From contig NPFB01000052.1 of the NCBI GenBank assembly GCA_014084085.1, forward strand, positions 351,198-402,475: 51,278 bases of DNA. Direction: 5' to 3'. This document shows, piece after piece, positions 9,333 to 19,391 of this stretch. The number at the start of each line of letters is the position of its first letter. Position 1 is the stretch's first letter. This DNA is from Hondaea fermentalgiana. Taxonomy: Eukaryota > Sar > Bigyra > Thraustochytrida > Thraustochytriidae. The notes beneath the pieces are model-generated. The model searched no databases and had not been told where the DNA came from. It saw only the letters and a program-made list of their open reading frames with translations. A program made the translations under genes and the position numbers.

Positions 9333-11252
9333 CTAAAAAGTGGATGAGGATGAAGAGGACGACGACGAAGAAGAAGAGGACGAGGAGTTTGCAGGCCACA
9401 GGCCACCAAAACCTGACATAATCTCCTCTTGCAGGTGAGGGTCGATGTTGCCCCAGTGAGTCGGGTCAAATCCCGGCGGAGCAAACTGTGCAGGATCAGC
9501 ATCAACGTGCGAAGTCGCTCCGGGTCCTAGTCCCGGCATCAGGGGAGGCAGCTGCTCGTGATAGACTTGTTGCGCATTCGCATGAGCCGCAGCGGCGTGA
9601 AATCCAGGAGGAGGTAATCCGATTAATCCAGCAGACGGGCTTGAATCTTGACTCAAAGAAGTCGCGATCGATGGCTGCGCTTCGTCGACGGCTGCCGGCG
9701 GCGGTGCAAAGTTCCAGCCCAAATTCATCGGTGCCGCCTCGACAAATGATGGCGAGGCCTGATGCAAGCCCATCGTGGTTGCGGCTGTAGCGGGGCGAAT
9801 AGGAGGATTGATTTCACCTCCGATGGCGTCATTTCTATTCAGCATCGTTTCTTGATCTTCGCTGACTTGATGTGTAGCAGGCACAACTTGAACGCCGTTG
9901 CCTACACTCTGTGGCGCCAGTACGAGACCCTCGATTGATTGCACAAAAGGATGCAGCTGCACGTACTGCGTAAACTGAGGCGACTCCGTCGCAGAACACA
10001 AAGCATCCTCAAGCGCAAGCCTTTTCAAATGGCGGTCGCCCGCCAGAGCGCGGCCCAGGAGCTCGAGTTCTCTTTCAATCACTACGAGCGAGCACAGCGT
10101 CAGCTCCTCGAGGCGCGAAGCGCCCGAAGCCAAGGGCTGCAAAAGCTGATCCAGCGATCCCATCCTTGTCGTTGCCGCTGCTTCGACCATGACCACCATG
10201 TCTGCCTTGTCGATCGCGGCATCGGCAGCGGGCGGTTGCGGAAAGTTACCAACTGTGAGCGCACGCAAGCTCGCATGTTCTTGCACAATCTTGGCGACGG
10301 AGCCAGCAAAGGCTTCGTCGAGATCGCAATGCAAAAGAGCCAGACGCGCAAGTGGGGTCTGATTGGACGCTAACGCAGACGCGAGTCGTTCGGCTCCTTC
10401 ATGATTCATGCGATCCAGCGTCAGCTCGCGCAACGAGGATGCAAAGGAGAGGGTTCGGTAGATGGCTGTTGGGCCCCGTGCGCCATGGCGGTTACCGGCA
10501 AGGTTGAGCTTGCGCACGCGAGCTTTGAGCCACTTGCTCTCCTTCAGCTTCTTGCAGAGCGCGCGCACACCATTTCCGGTCGACTCTGTGAAGCTGAGAT
10601 CAATTTCCTTGAGGCCCGAGTTGAAGCGAAGAGCGTCTGCAAGAAGCTCGCACCCTTGGTCGCCAATTGGATTGTGGCTCAGATTGAGCTTGCTCACTGA
10701 GCGATTACCCTTGAGTGCCTCGGCCAAAACGTGCACGTGTTCGGGGCCAAAGTCGCGGCGGCTCAGGTCCAACGAGGTGCCGCCGCTGCGTACCATTTGA
10801 TGCAAACTCTGTATGAGAGAAGGATCCAGATTCTTTGCTCTGGCTGCTGTATTTGCGGCATCTGCCTGCTTGCCCTGTTTGCTTCTGCCACCAAAATGAC
10901 CCGTTTGCTGTGGCCCAGAACCTTGGTATCCATTGCTCGAAAGGGTACGCTGCCGGCGGGATTCTTGCGATGTACGCGACTTGGCGCTCGCGCTGCTGTG
11001 GCCGTTGCTCGCATGAGCAACCGAACCGCTCAATGCTGATCCTCCTTGCATTCCGGGAGGTCCACCACTGTGTTTGCGACTGCGTCCGGGCTTGGCAACG
11101 TTTTGGCTGGCGTGAATACCATCGCTTTTTCTGTTGCTGGAATTGTCATTGCCAGGGCCGGACTCGTTACGCGGGAGGCCCTTCTTTTTATGTCCTGGTG
11201 CATGCGTCCACGCAGGCACTGGGCCGGACGCAACGGTTTGGGATCGCTGCAT
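9333..11252 (-). CDS. Ribonuclease-inhibitor-type leucine-rich repeat protein
   Basis: 639 aa, intronless. The N-terminal 130 residues are a disordered Ser/Gly/Gln-rich, basic region. Residues about 158-470 carry LRRs of the RI/NLRC type. The clearest repeats are at 160-210, with LNLSHNPIGDQGCELLADAL at 189-208, and 214-260. Later repeats are degenerate. The rest (470-620) is Pro/Ala-rich and the protein ends in a run of about 16 serines followed by Thr-Phe. There is no signal peptide, membrane segment or NACHT/NB-ARC domain, so it is probably a cytosolic or nuclear scaffold. Its partner and role cannot be told from the sequence. The serine run is encoded by mixed Ser codons, which argues for selection on the peptide rather than simple slippage. 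Confidence 0.85.
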   Translation of the reverse strand: MQRSQTVASGPVPAWTHAPGHKKKGLPRNESGPGNDNSSNRKSDGIHASQNVAKPGRSRKHSGGPPGMQGGSALSGSVAHASNGHSSASAKSRTSQESRRQRTLSSNGYQGSGPQQTGHFGGRSKQGKQADAANTAARAKNLDPSLIQSLHQMVRSGGTSLDLSRRDFGPEHVHVLAEALKGNRSVSKLNLSHNPIGDQGCELLADALRFNSGLKEIDLSFTESTGNGVRALCKKLKESKWLKARVRKLNLAGNRHGARGPTAIYRTLSFASSLRELTLDRMNHEGAERLASALASNQTPLARLALLHCDLDEAFAGSVAKIVQEHASLRALTVGNFPQPPAADAAIDKADMVVMVEAAATTRMGSLDQLLQPLASGASRLEELTLCSLVVIERELELLGRALAGDRHLKRLALEDALCSATESPQFTQYVQLHPFVQSIEGLVLAPQSVGNGVQVVPATHQVSEDQETMLNRNDAIGGEINPPIRPATAATTMGLHQASPSFVEAAPMNLGWNFAPPPAAVDEAQPSIATSLSQDSSPSAGLIGLPPPGFHAAAAHANAQQVYHEQLPPLMPGLGPGATSHVDADPAQFAPPGFDPTHWGNIDPHLQEEIMSGFGGLWPANSSSSSSSSSSSSSSSTF

Positions 11253-12390
11253 CGCGCGAGACTCTTTCGCGATCGCAAGAAAAGCACCAACGATTCCGCG
11301 CTTGCCGTCAGTCGGCCAGCCAGCCAGCCAGCCGACCAGCTAGCTAGCGAGCTAGCTTGCCTGCTAGCTATCCCGCCAGCCGCCAAGGCAAGAGACTTCG
11401 TTACCAGTTGCCTTGCTGGTTTGCTCGCTAACTGCGCCGCCCACGAGTCAGTTCTGTATTGCTGCAGCAGCGCTTGTTGTTTCTTCTTCTTCTTGCCTGC
11501 CGACCGTCACCGACGCGGAGGCGGGCTCCGTATTCCTGCGCCTCGAGCTCGCCGCGCCTGCGCACGCGTGCGCGTTAGGTCTCTGCAGGCTCCCCTTCTC
11601 CGCCTCCCTCCCAAGGCGCAGGCAACAATCGGGATGTCAATAAAGAAGCAGAAGAATGAAGCACGAAGAAGAATGAAGAAAAATGAAGACTCTCTAGACC
11701 GCTAAGTCGGCGCTCCCACATGTACCTGCTCGCACGAACAAAGGTCACGGAGCACCGGCGCCTCGGCCCATGCCCCCCCCCCCTTCCTCTACATAGTGAC
11801 AATGCTATATAATCATACAGAACCCTCTCAAAACTCCATTGATACCTCCCCCAACCTACCGCGACCGCTAAAATGGGTTGCGCAGGATGCGTCAAAATGG
11901 GTTGCGCGGCGAGCGAGAAAAGTGGTTGCGCAGTCGAGGGACGAGATCCTCCGCCGAAGCGAAGAGGCAGGCAGGCAGGCGGCTGCAGCAGCCAGGTGAG
12001 GTTGCAGCAGAGCCGGAGGCGGCAAAGCTGCGGAGCCCGAGCCTCGGGACAGCCAACGGCCGTAGAAGCAGAAAAGCCGAGAGGGCTTTGGACGGCAGTG
12101 AAAACGGCAGTAAAGACACGAAACTCGTACGGCGATCAGGGGCTCCAGCGGCCCAGCGCAAAAACGTTCCTCCTTCGTAAGAAAACAGGCCTCTGCGCGA
12201 GTCACGGCCCGGGTGCTTGCCCTATTCGCAAAAGAGAAGCTCGAGCTGGGCTCGAAGGAAGGGAAACTGGGTTTGAAGAGAAGAAGCAACTGCGTTCAGA
12301 AAACGATAAAGGAAACTCGCAACTCCGCAATTCTTATCTTCTCCTTGTGTACGTGAGCCCAACGTTGCAAGCGACGTTGGCCACGAAGCA
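11253..12390. other. Divergent intergenic region with GCCA/CTAG repeats
   Basis: It lies between the divergent LRR (-) and FRG (+) genes. It has a (GCCA)n run followed by clustered CTAG palindromes at 11312-11370, a (TTC)n stretch near 11480, and a C10 run near 11774. A TATATAAT-like stretch is at about 11809. From about 11870 the sequence is open in several frames just upstream of the FRG start, but I recognise no protein there and treat it as leader sequence. Confidence 0.5.
11312..11370. repeat. GCCA and CTAG tandem motifs
   Basis: Several GCCA units followed by clustered GCTAGC palindromes in the leader region of the LRR gene. Confidence 0.75.
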
Positions 12391-14010
12391 ATGGAAAGCG
12401 AAGCGGACCAAAAGGCGAAGCTCACGGTAGATGCTACATCCACAATTGCAGCCGCTCAATCGTCGGACGGCGATGACTGTTCATCAGGACAAGCAAATGA
12501 CACTGCGCAAAGAGAAGCCCAAATTATCGTGGATAATGTTGAAGAAAACGAAGCGTCCCGTGCCAAGCTCAAACGAAAACGCGAGGCCGTAGATCATGAT
12601 GACGAGGCGGACGCTGAGCAAGATGCAAAGCTTCGGAAAGCAATACAAACAGGGTTTGGCCTCGGTACGAACAGAAACGGAAGCTTTTCGCTGGGCTTAA
12701 CATACTCGCGAGAAAGTAGAGATGCGGTAATAATTCACGGAGCCTCGCCCAAGCTTCGCGGAAATATAGACGCGCTGCACAGCGACGCCGGGAATGGGCG
12801 TACACAGGATCTTTTACAAGCTCTCGAGGCCCTGCGCAAGGCCACCGACGAGGTAGACTACGATATGCGCCAAAATGACCAAAGACGCCTGCTGGTCAAG
12901 GAACTAGCGTACGAGATGGATCGCCTTCATTATTCCATGAATCTTCCACGAGTAAGCGCTGGAATTGTCAATCCGCCCATGGGGGAGACCATTGTAGCTC
13001 GGACCTGGCCCGAGCTTCTTCGATCTCTGGACCTCAACTCTTGGGACGCCTGGCGCAGCGCCTTTCGTTCCCCATTTGTCTTTCGAGGGCTTCCTGATCG
13101 AACGTTTCGTCTCAAAACCTCACTGCAGCGCTTGGGTCATGGCATCGGATCAGCCATGGAACGCAAGACAGAAAAGGCAATCTTGCGTAGCTTCCGAAAC
13201 TATTCGCACGGCGCCTTGCCCCCAAGGTCGACACTCTTTGAGTGGTTGACACTGGCTCAGCACCACGGCTGTCCAACCCGCATGCTAGACTTCTCGTATT
13301 CTCCCTTGGTCGCGCTGCACTTTGCCACAAGCGACCCTACTTTTGACGGAGAGGACGGCGTCGTGTGGTGCGTTCAACCACGCAAGTGTCTACATGCTAG
13401 CGAAACGTACAATGATCTGTACCGTAAATGGAAGCGACAGGCTCATGACTCGTACTGGTCTGTTGCGCGCATTGATCAACTCAACAGCCTGCTTACGTAT
13501 GCTTCGCGACTGGACCCAGTCGAGGCGGCCTCCGCCGCGCAGTCGAAAACAAACTTTGAAAGTGCAGCGAGTACTCTACCCAGTGCCATGGCGGCCGCAG
13601 CAGCGGCGGGCGCATCTGCAGGTGCCGCTGCAGCGCTCGAGCAGGACGACGTGGGTTTCATTGTCAAAATGTTGGACAGATTGCAGGTTCTCGGCGATGC
13701 CTTGGTCTTTGTCGAGGCCCCTGCACTCCATCAACGAGTCATCAATCAAAATCATGTCTTTGCGTTCATGTCGGACAGCAAAAAGACCACGGATCAGTGG
13801 CTTGAGGATCACTGTACGCAGGGAACGCATCGCAAGATCATCATCGCCAAGCATCTCAAAGTTGAAGTGCGACACCGATTGAATAACTTTGCCGTGACCG
13901 AACGCTTGCTCTTCCCGGGGCTTGATGGCACGAGCAAATGGCTGAAAAAGTTCTACACTGCGTCCAGAGCGGCACCCGTGTCGCCCAGCAGCAACATGAC
14001 ATCCCCATAA
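12391..14010 (+). CDS. FRG-domain protein
   Basis: 539 aa, intronless. The N-terminal 130 residues are charged and probably disordered, with the basic patch AKLKRKR (58-64) as a possible nuclear signal. Residues 130-190 are helical. From about 200 to 330 there is an FRG domain: VFRGLPD (230-236), LTLAQHHGCPTRMLDFSYSP (286-305) and ALHFA (308-312). The C-terminal FRG part appears at 423-505 after an Ala-rich insertion (398-416). FRG domains are named for their F/Y-R-G motif. They occur in bacteria, phages and some eukaryotes and have no settled biochemical function. No membrane segments are seen. Given the prokaryotic spread of the family, horizontal origin is possible but not shown. Confidence 0.85.
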   Translation: MESEADQKAKLTVDATSTIAAAQSSDGDDCSSGQANDTAQREAQIIVDNVEENEASRAKLKRKREAVDHDDEADAEQDAKLRKAIQTGFGLGTNRNGSFSLGLTYSRESRDAVIIHGASPKLRGNIDALHSDAGNGRTQDLLQALEALRKATDEVDYDMRQNDQRRLLVKELAYEMDRLHYSMNLPRVSAGIVNPPMGETIVARTWPELLRSLDLNSWDAWRSAFRSPFVFRGLPDRTFRLKTSLQRLGHGIGSAMERKTEKAILRSFRNYSHGALPPRSTLFEWLTLAQHHGCPTRMLDFSYSPLVALHFATSDPTFDGEDGVVWCVQPRKCLHASETYNDLYRKWKRQAHDSYWSVARIDQLNSLLTYASRLDPVEAASAAQSKTNFESAASTLPSAMAAAAAAGASAGAAAALEQDDVGFIVKMLDRLQVLGDALVFVEAPALHQRVINQNHVFAFMSDSKKTTDQWLEDHCTQGTHRKIIIAKHLKVEVRHRLNNFAVTERLLFPGLDGTSKWLKKFYTASRAAPVSPSSNMTSP

Positions 14011-14380
14011 GATTGTCGCAATTTGTAGATACTTGCAACGATCGAAGAACAGAAAATCAAGTCATGGAAGGTGGAAGCAAAATCAATTTCTTTCAGTCCG
14101 AGGTAATCCTGATGGTCCATACGTACATGTGCACGTCTTGTTTTCCGTTGTGTTTGAAAAAATATATAGCGTGAGGGTCCTTTATCTCTCGCAAGTTTCG
14201 CTCCTTGCGTTTTCGTCGTGGGCCTTGCCAACGTCTCACTCACTGACTATGAGGACGCTCTTGATGCGCAGGTGGTTGATTGGTTGATCGGTTGATCGGT
14301 TGATTGATAGGTAGGTAGGCTAGTTGATTGATGGATCGCGCAAGGTCGGCTGCTTGCGTCTTCCGTCTACTTGAAGTGAC
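14011..14380. other. Convergent 3' region with TTGATYGG repeats
   Basis: It separates the 3' ends of the FRG gene and the amine oxidase gene. A short imperfect tandem repeat of TTGATTGG/TTGATCGG with GGTAGGTAGG lies at 14274-14332. Nothing else is recognised. Confidence 0.6.
14274..14332. repeat. TTGATYGG imperfect tandem repeat
   Basis: About six imperfect copies between convergent genes, with a nested GGTAGGTAGG. Confidence 0.75.
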
Positions 14381-16639
14381 TCACGCGCGTGCAGCAGCAG
14401 ACGCCTCTTCTATCTCTGGTTCCGAAGTTGGCGTCATTGTTGCTTTTGTCGTCGACACTGTCGCCAGCTGTCTTGATTTCGTTGCGGCATCCTTTGCTGG
14501 TAGCGCTGGAGGGGTAAAGCTAAAGTTGTGAATGATGTAGCGACGGAGATACGCCACGGAAAGCTTTTCAAGTGGCTTTTTGCGCGGACGTGGCACGGCG
14601 AGACGGCCCGACGCTGAGGCCACGGCGCCGAGTCTGCGAAGAACGTTATCGCGTACAGACTGGCCAGCCGCGGCGTGGTCCTCGACAACTTCATCGGGCG
14701 TGGCGCTGGAAGAGAGTTCTTCGTTCCGTGCCAGAAGCGACGCAATATGTCGCGCCTCGCGGATACCACTCATAAAAGCACCGTGCACTGTTGCAGGATA
14801 GTACTTGTTTGTTGCTTCTCCAGCAAAAAAGAGACGAAAGTCGGCGTGCGCTTCTGTCACGGGACTCGCAGCGACTGGGGCCGCCAGCAAATCGTAGTCC
14901 TCCTCGGAAGCGTCGAGTCCAACGTAGCTGTACGAGCCGCGCGCGTATGGATCGGCGCGCCATCGTGTGACAAGAAAGTCCTTTGGCGTTGCAACTGCTT
15001 CCGTTCCATAAAGAAGACGAAGAACCTCCAGGACCTCGTCAAGGACGGTCTGGTCGGCTTTGCGCTCGAGAGCCTCGGCCGTGCGGCCCGAAACGAGGGC
15101 AATGAGGACGGGCGCGCCACAAGCCTGCGAGGCATCCCAAAACATGGGATAGTGACCACGTTTTTCGCTCGCATAGGCAATGAGGGAGCGTTCTGACCAA
15201 AAGACGGAATCAAAGACCATGACGACTTTGTTGAGAACACCAAAGCTCAATCGCGAAATGGCTGCACATTTTTCCTCGGGCAGCGCGGGTTCGAAGGTAA
15301 TCTTGTTGGCCTTGAGCACACCGAGCGGGACGGTGACGAGGCATGCATCGGCATGAAAGACCTCACCAGCTTCAGTCGTCACAGCGCACGCGGGGCCCTT
15401 AGATGCGTCCGTCGTTTGGCCGTAGGCAATAGTTGCGACAGGAGCGGCCTTGCGAATGTCAACGCCGTACTGAAGGTTCTCAGCAATGGACCCAATGCCG
15501 CCCTGCACCATACAATGTGCGCCTGAGAAGCTAAATTCGTCGTCTGCATCCCAGTCCTCGTTACTCACGGTGTCGAGGTTGCTGCTAAGCGAGTACTCGA
15601 GGTACGACATGTTCCATTCGAGCGCTCGCCGCTGCGGCGGGGTAAGCTCTGGGACAACCACCTCGAGCGCACGATCAAGTGCGGCTTGGAGGGAGATGCT
15701 TCGAGGGGCGTTAGGCGCGGCACCCCCCAGGAGAGAGCTGCTGCCGGCGGCAGTGGCAGCAACAGCCTCTGTAGCAGCGGCAGCATCGGCAGTGGTGCTG
15801 GAAGTGACGTTCGCGGGGACATTCGCGTCCGGACTTGCATGCGAACTCGCGTCAGACGAGACGTCTGCGTCTGCGTCTGCGTCTGCATCGGTCTCATTGG
15901 CGCGGTGGTCGCGTTCCCTGTCGCGCTCTTGGTCCATTTCGTGTTTGATGAGCACGAGCGAGAGAGCCTTTGCACCGCCAAGACGACGCGAACGACGCGT
16001 AGGTTCGACGCCCTGCTCGCGTTCTCCGGCTCGCTGTTTTTTGCTGCCCGCGCGACGGCGATCTGCGAGCCTGCGCGCGTTTGGATGCCGCGCGGGATTG
16101 CGTCGCTGCATCGCGGCGGCTTCGAGGGCCTCGTTGAAGATGTCTTCGGCCATTCGGTCATCGGGACGTCCCATCTCGCGACCGTTGGCGTCGAAAAGAA
16201 CGCTGTCCTCTTGTTTGTAGAGCTCCTTGTGGTATCGCTGCGCGAGCTGAGCGACGGGATTGTCGTCGATGCCATGAATGAAACTGGCCCCAAGGTCCGC
16301 GCGTGCGACGCCGTTGGCGAGTGGGGTCACGTGCACACGACCGCCCACGCGGTCGCGCGCCTCAAGGACGATGACTTCGAGCCCGCGATGACGGAGCTCT
16401 TGTGCAGCAGCGAGGCCTGCGAGGCCTGCGCCCACCACCACGACCGTTCCCAGGTGGCGGGGCTTCGCGTGCGCTTGTCGTAGCCGACGCTTTTTGCTGC
16501 GATTCTCCGCAGACCTCATTTCCTGCCTGCGCCGTTTATCCTGCGCATCTTGTGCGCGCCGCAGCGCGTCGGGCGCGCCGCTCGCGAGCGCCCGCGTCGC
16601 GCGTTTCGACGCCTCGCGCTGGCGCCTGCGGAGCCTCAT
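14381..16639 (-). CDS. Flavin-containing amine oxidase, LSD1/polyamine oxidase-like
   Basis: 752 aa. An FAD-dependent enzyme that oxidises amines: either methylated histone lysine (KDM1/LSD1 branch) or polyamines. FAD-binding Rossmann motif VVVVGAGLAGLAAA (66-79) with VLEARDRVGGRV (91-102). The flavin-contacting lysine is in FGVLNKVV (466-473), corresponding to LSD1 Lys661. GSYSYVGLDA (568-577) and FFAGEATNKYYPATVHGAF (604-622) are the C-terminal FAD/substrate motifs. The GSYSYV and FAGE blocks resemble plant LDL and animal LSD1 more than simple polyamine oxidases. No SWIRM domain is visible. A low-complexity insert with a DADADADAD run lies at 165-310. The N-terminus (1-62) is very basic and could be a nuclear signal. 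The true start may lie further upstream. Confidence 0.88.
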   Translation of the reverse strand: MRLRRRQREASKRATRALASGAPDALRRAQDAQDKRRRQEMRSAENRSKKRRLRQAHAKPRHLGTVVVVGAGLAGLAAAQELRHRGLEVIVLEARDRVGGRVHVTPLANGVARADLGASFIHGIDDNPVAQLAQRYHKELYKQEDSVLFDANGREMGRPDDRMAEDIFNEALEAAAMQRRNPARHPNARRLADRRRAGSKKQRAGEREQGVEPTRRSRRLGGAKALSLVLIKHEMDQERDRERDHRANETDADADADADVSSDASSHASPDANVPANVTSSTTADAAAATEAVAATAAGSSSLLGGAAPNAPRSISLQAALDRALEVVVPELTPPQRRALEWNMSYLEYSLSSNLDTVSNEDWDADDEFSFSGAHCMVQGGIGSIAENLQYGVDIRKAAPVATIAYGQTTDASKGPACAVTTEAGEVFHADACLVTVPLGVLKANKITFEPALPEEKCAAISRLSFGVLNKVVMVFDSVFWSERSLIAYASEKRGHYPMFWDASQACGAPVLIALVSGRTAEALERKADQTVLDEVLEVLRLLYGTEAVATPKDFLVTRWRADPYARGSYSYVGLDASEEDYDLLAAPVAASPVTEAHADFRLFFAGEATNKYYPATVHGAFMSGIREARHIASLLARNEELSSSATPDEVVEDHAAAGQSVRDNVLRRLGAVASASGRLAVPRPRKKPLEKLSVAYLRRYIIHNFSFTPPALPAKDAATKSRQLATVSTTKATMTPTSEPEIEEASAAARA

Positions 16640-18142
16640 GTTCGCCGGCCCGCCCGCCTCCGCTTCGCTTTCCTCCGCGAGTCGCTTCGCTCCGCGCCTC
16701 CCTGCGCGGCGCCTGCCCGCGCCGCGCCGGCCGCGGCTCCCTCGCCCCGCCGCCTCGCCGTCTCTGCGCTGCGGCTTCGCGCTCTCCGCCCGCGTCCCAG
16801 CGTCGTCGTTGTGCGCCTTCTGCTCGTTGTCGTTCTCCTCCTCCTTTTTCTCCCTCCTTGTCTCCCTTCTCCCCCCTTTCTGCCTTCTCCTGCTCCCTCT
16901 CTTTCTTCTGCTTCTTCTGCTTCGACCCGGCTGGGACCTGCGCGGCGGAGCTCAGCTCCCGGCCTTCGACGAGGGGCCTCTTCTGCTGGCAGGCTGCCTG
17001 CAGGCTCAGGGTTTCCTTCTCCGACAGCGGGGCTGCTGAGTCGGAGGCCTTGATGCTCTCGCGCGGCTTGCTGTCGCTCTTGCTGGACTTCTTCTTCTTC
17101 TTCTCTTTCGACGTTTCGACTTTGGCGTTACGATTTATCGTCTTGGAAAAGCAGCGACAGCGAGTGGGGTGGGGCGAGCGAGCGAGCAATAGCGAGCAAG
17201 AAGCAAAAGCAAAGAAATAGGGTACGGTCTCTTATTTCTGAAGCGCATGCTTCTTCCCTTGGCGAGCACGAAAAATGTAGCAGCAGGCAGATGGCCAATA
17301 CAAGCTAGAAGTGGGAGATTTCGAAGCCAACTCTTTTCTCCAGGAAGCCTCCGCACCGAGGTATAGCCCCCCTAATCTTATTATAGCTAGCAAGCTCATT
17401 AGGTACTTGTACTGCATTGGAAGGATTTCATAAGCTTAGACGGAGATTTGAAACACGGTCCCATCGCGAACCCGACATCAAAAAGCGTACACCTCGGAAT
17501 TTGCGTTTCATCCTCGCCGGGGACTTTTTTTCTTTTTGTTTTTTCCTTTTTCAGACTTGGGTATACGTGGGCCAACTTCTGCAGCATAATTTTTTCGTCA
17601 TCCTACAAGTCAAGAAACAGCGCTGAGGCTCCACGTTTTTGGTGGACAGACGATGCTCGTTTTCCCGCACCGCACCAATTTCGTGTCTCTAGTCTTTTTT
17701 ACAAATCTTGTTTATCCCCCTTCGGAGCCATGCCAGGCAAAGATCGTCAACTTCCTCGTTGCAATCATGTCAATATCATGCCGCTACCGCAGCAGCAGCA
17801 ACCTCTAGCGACAGCGATTGCGAGACTCTCGGCATCCGCGCCAACGCCAACGCCGCCGCAGCTGGGCTTGAAGAGGTCCACGTTCCGAGGCGGCGTCGCG
17901 GAGGTTTTCCCGACTTTGCTCTCCACCTTAACTGGTGCCTCACGGCTCGCAGAAAGAGGCTTCGGAGAAACGGGAAAACTCTACTTTAAGGCGGTCACGC
18001 GCAGACTGCAGGCGGCGGCGCGAAGCCGCAGAGTTGTAGAGTGCAAGCGCGCGCGCAGCAGCCGCACGAGCAGCGCCGCAGAGCCGCGACGGGGAGGAGC
18101 GCAGCGCAGTGAGAGTCGGGAAAAAGCAGCAGCAGCAGCAGG
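16640..18142. other. Divergent intergenic region upstream of amine oxidase and NDUFS7
   Basis: The left part (16640-17189, minus) contains a Lys/Glu-rich open frame, overlapping the amine oxidase N-terminus in another frame, that might be a 5' exon of that gene. The right part up to 18142 holds the NDUFS7 leader, including AACGCCAACGCCAACGCC-like triplets near 17840 and a short (AGC)n run at 18126-18140 directly before the start codon. No other gene is seen. Confidence 0.45.
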
Positions 18143-19391
<1,249 letters not shown>

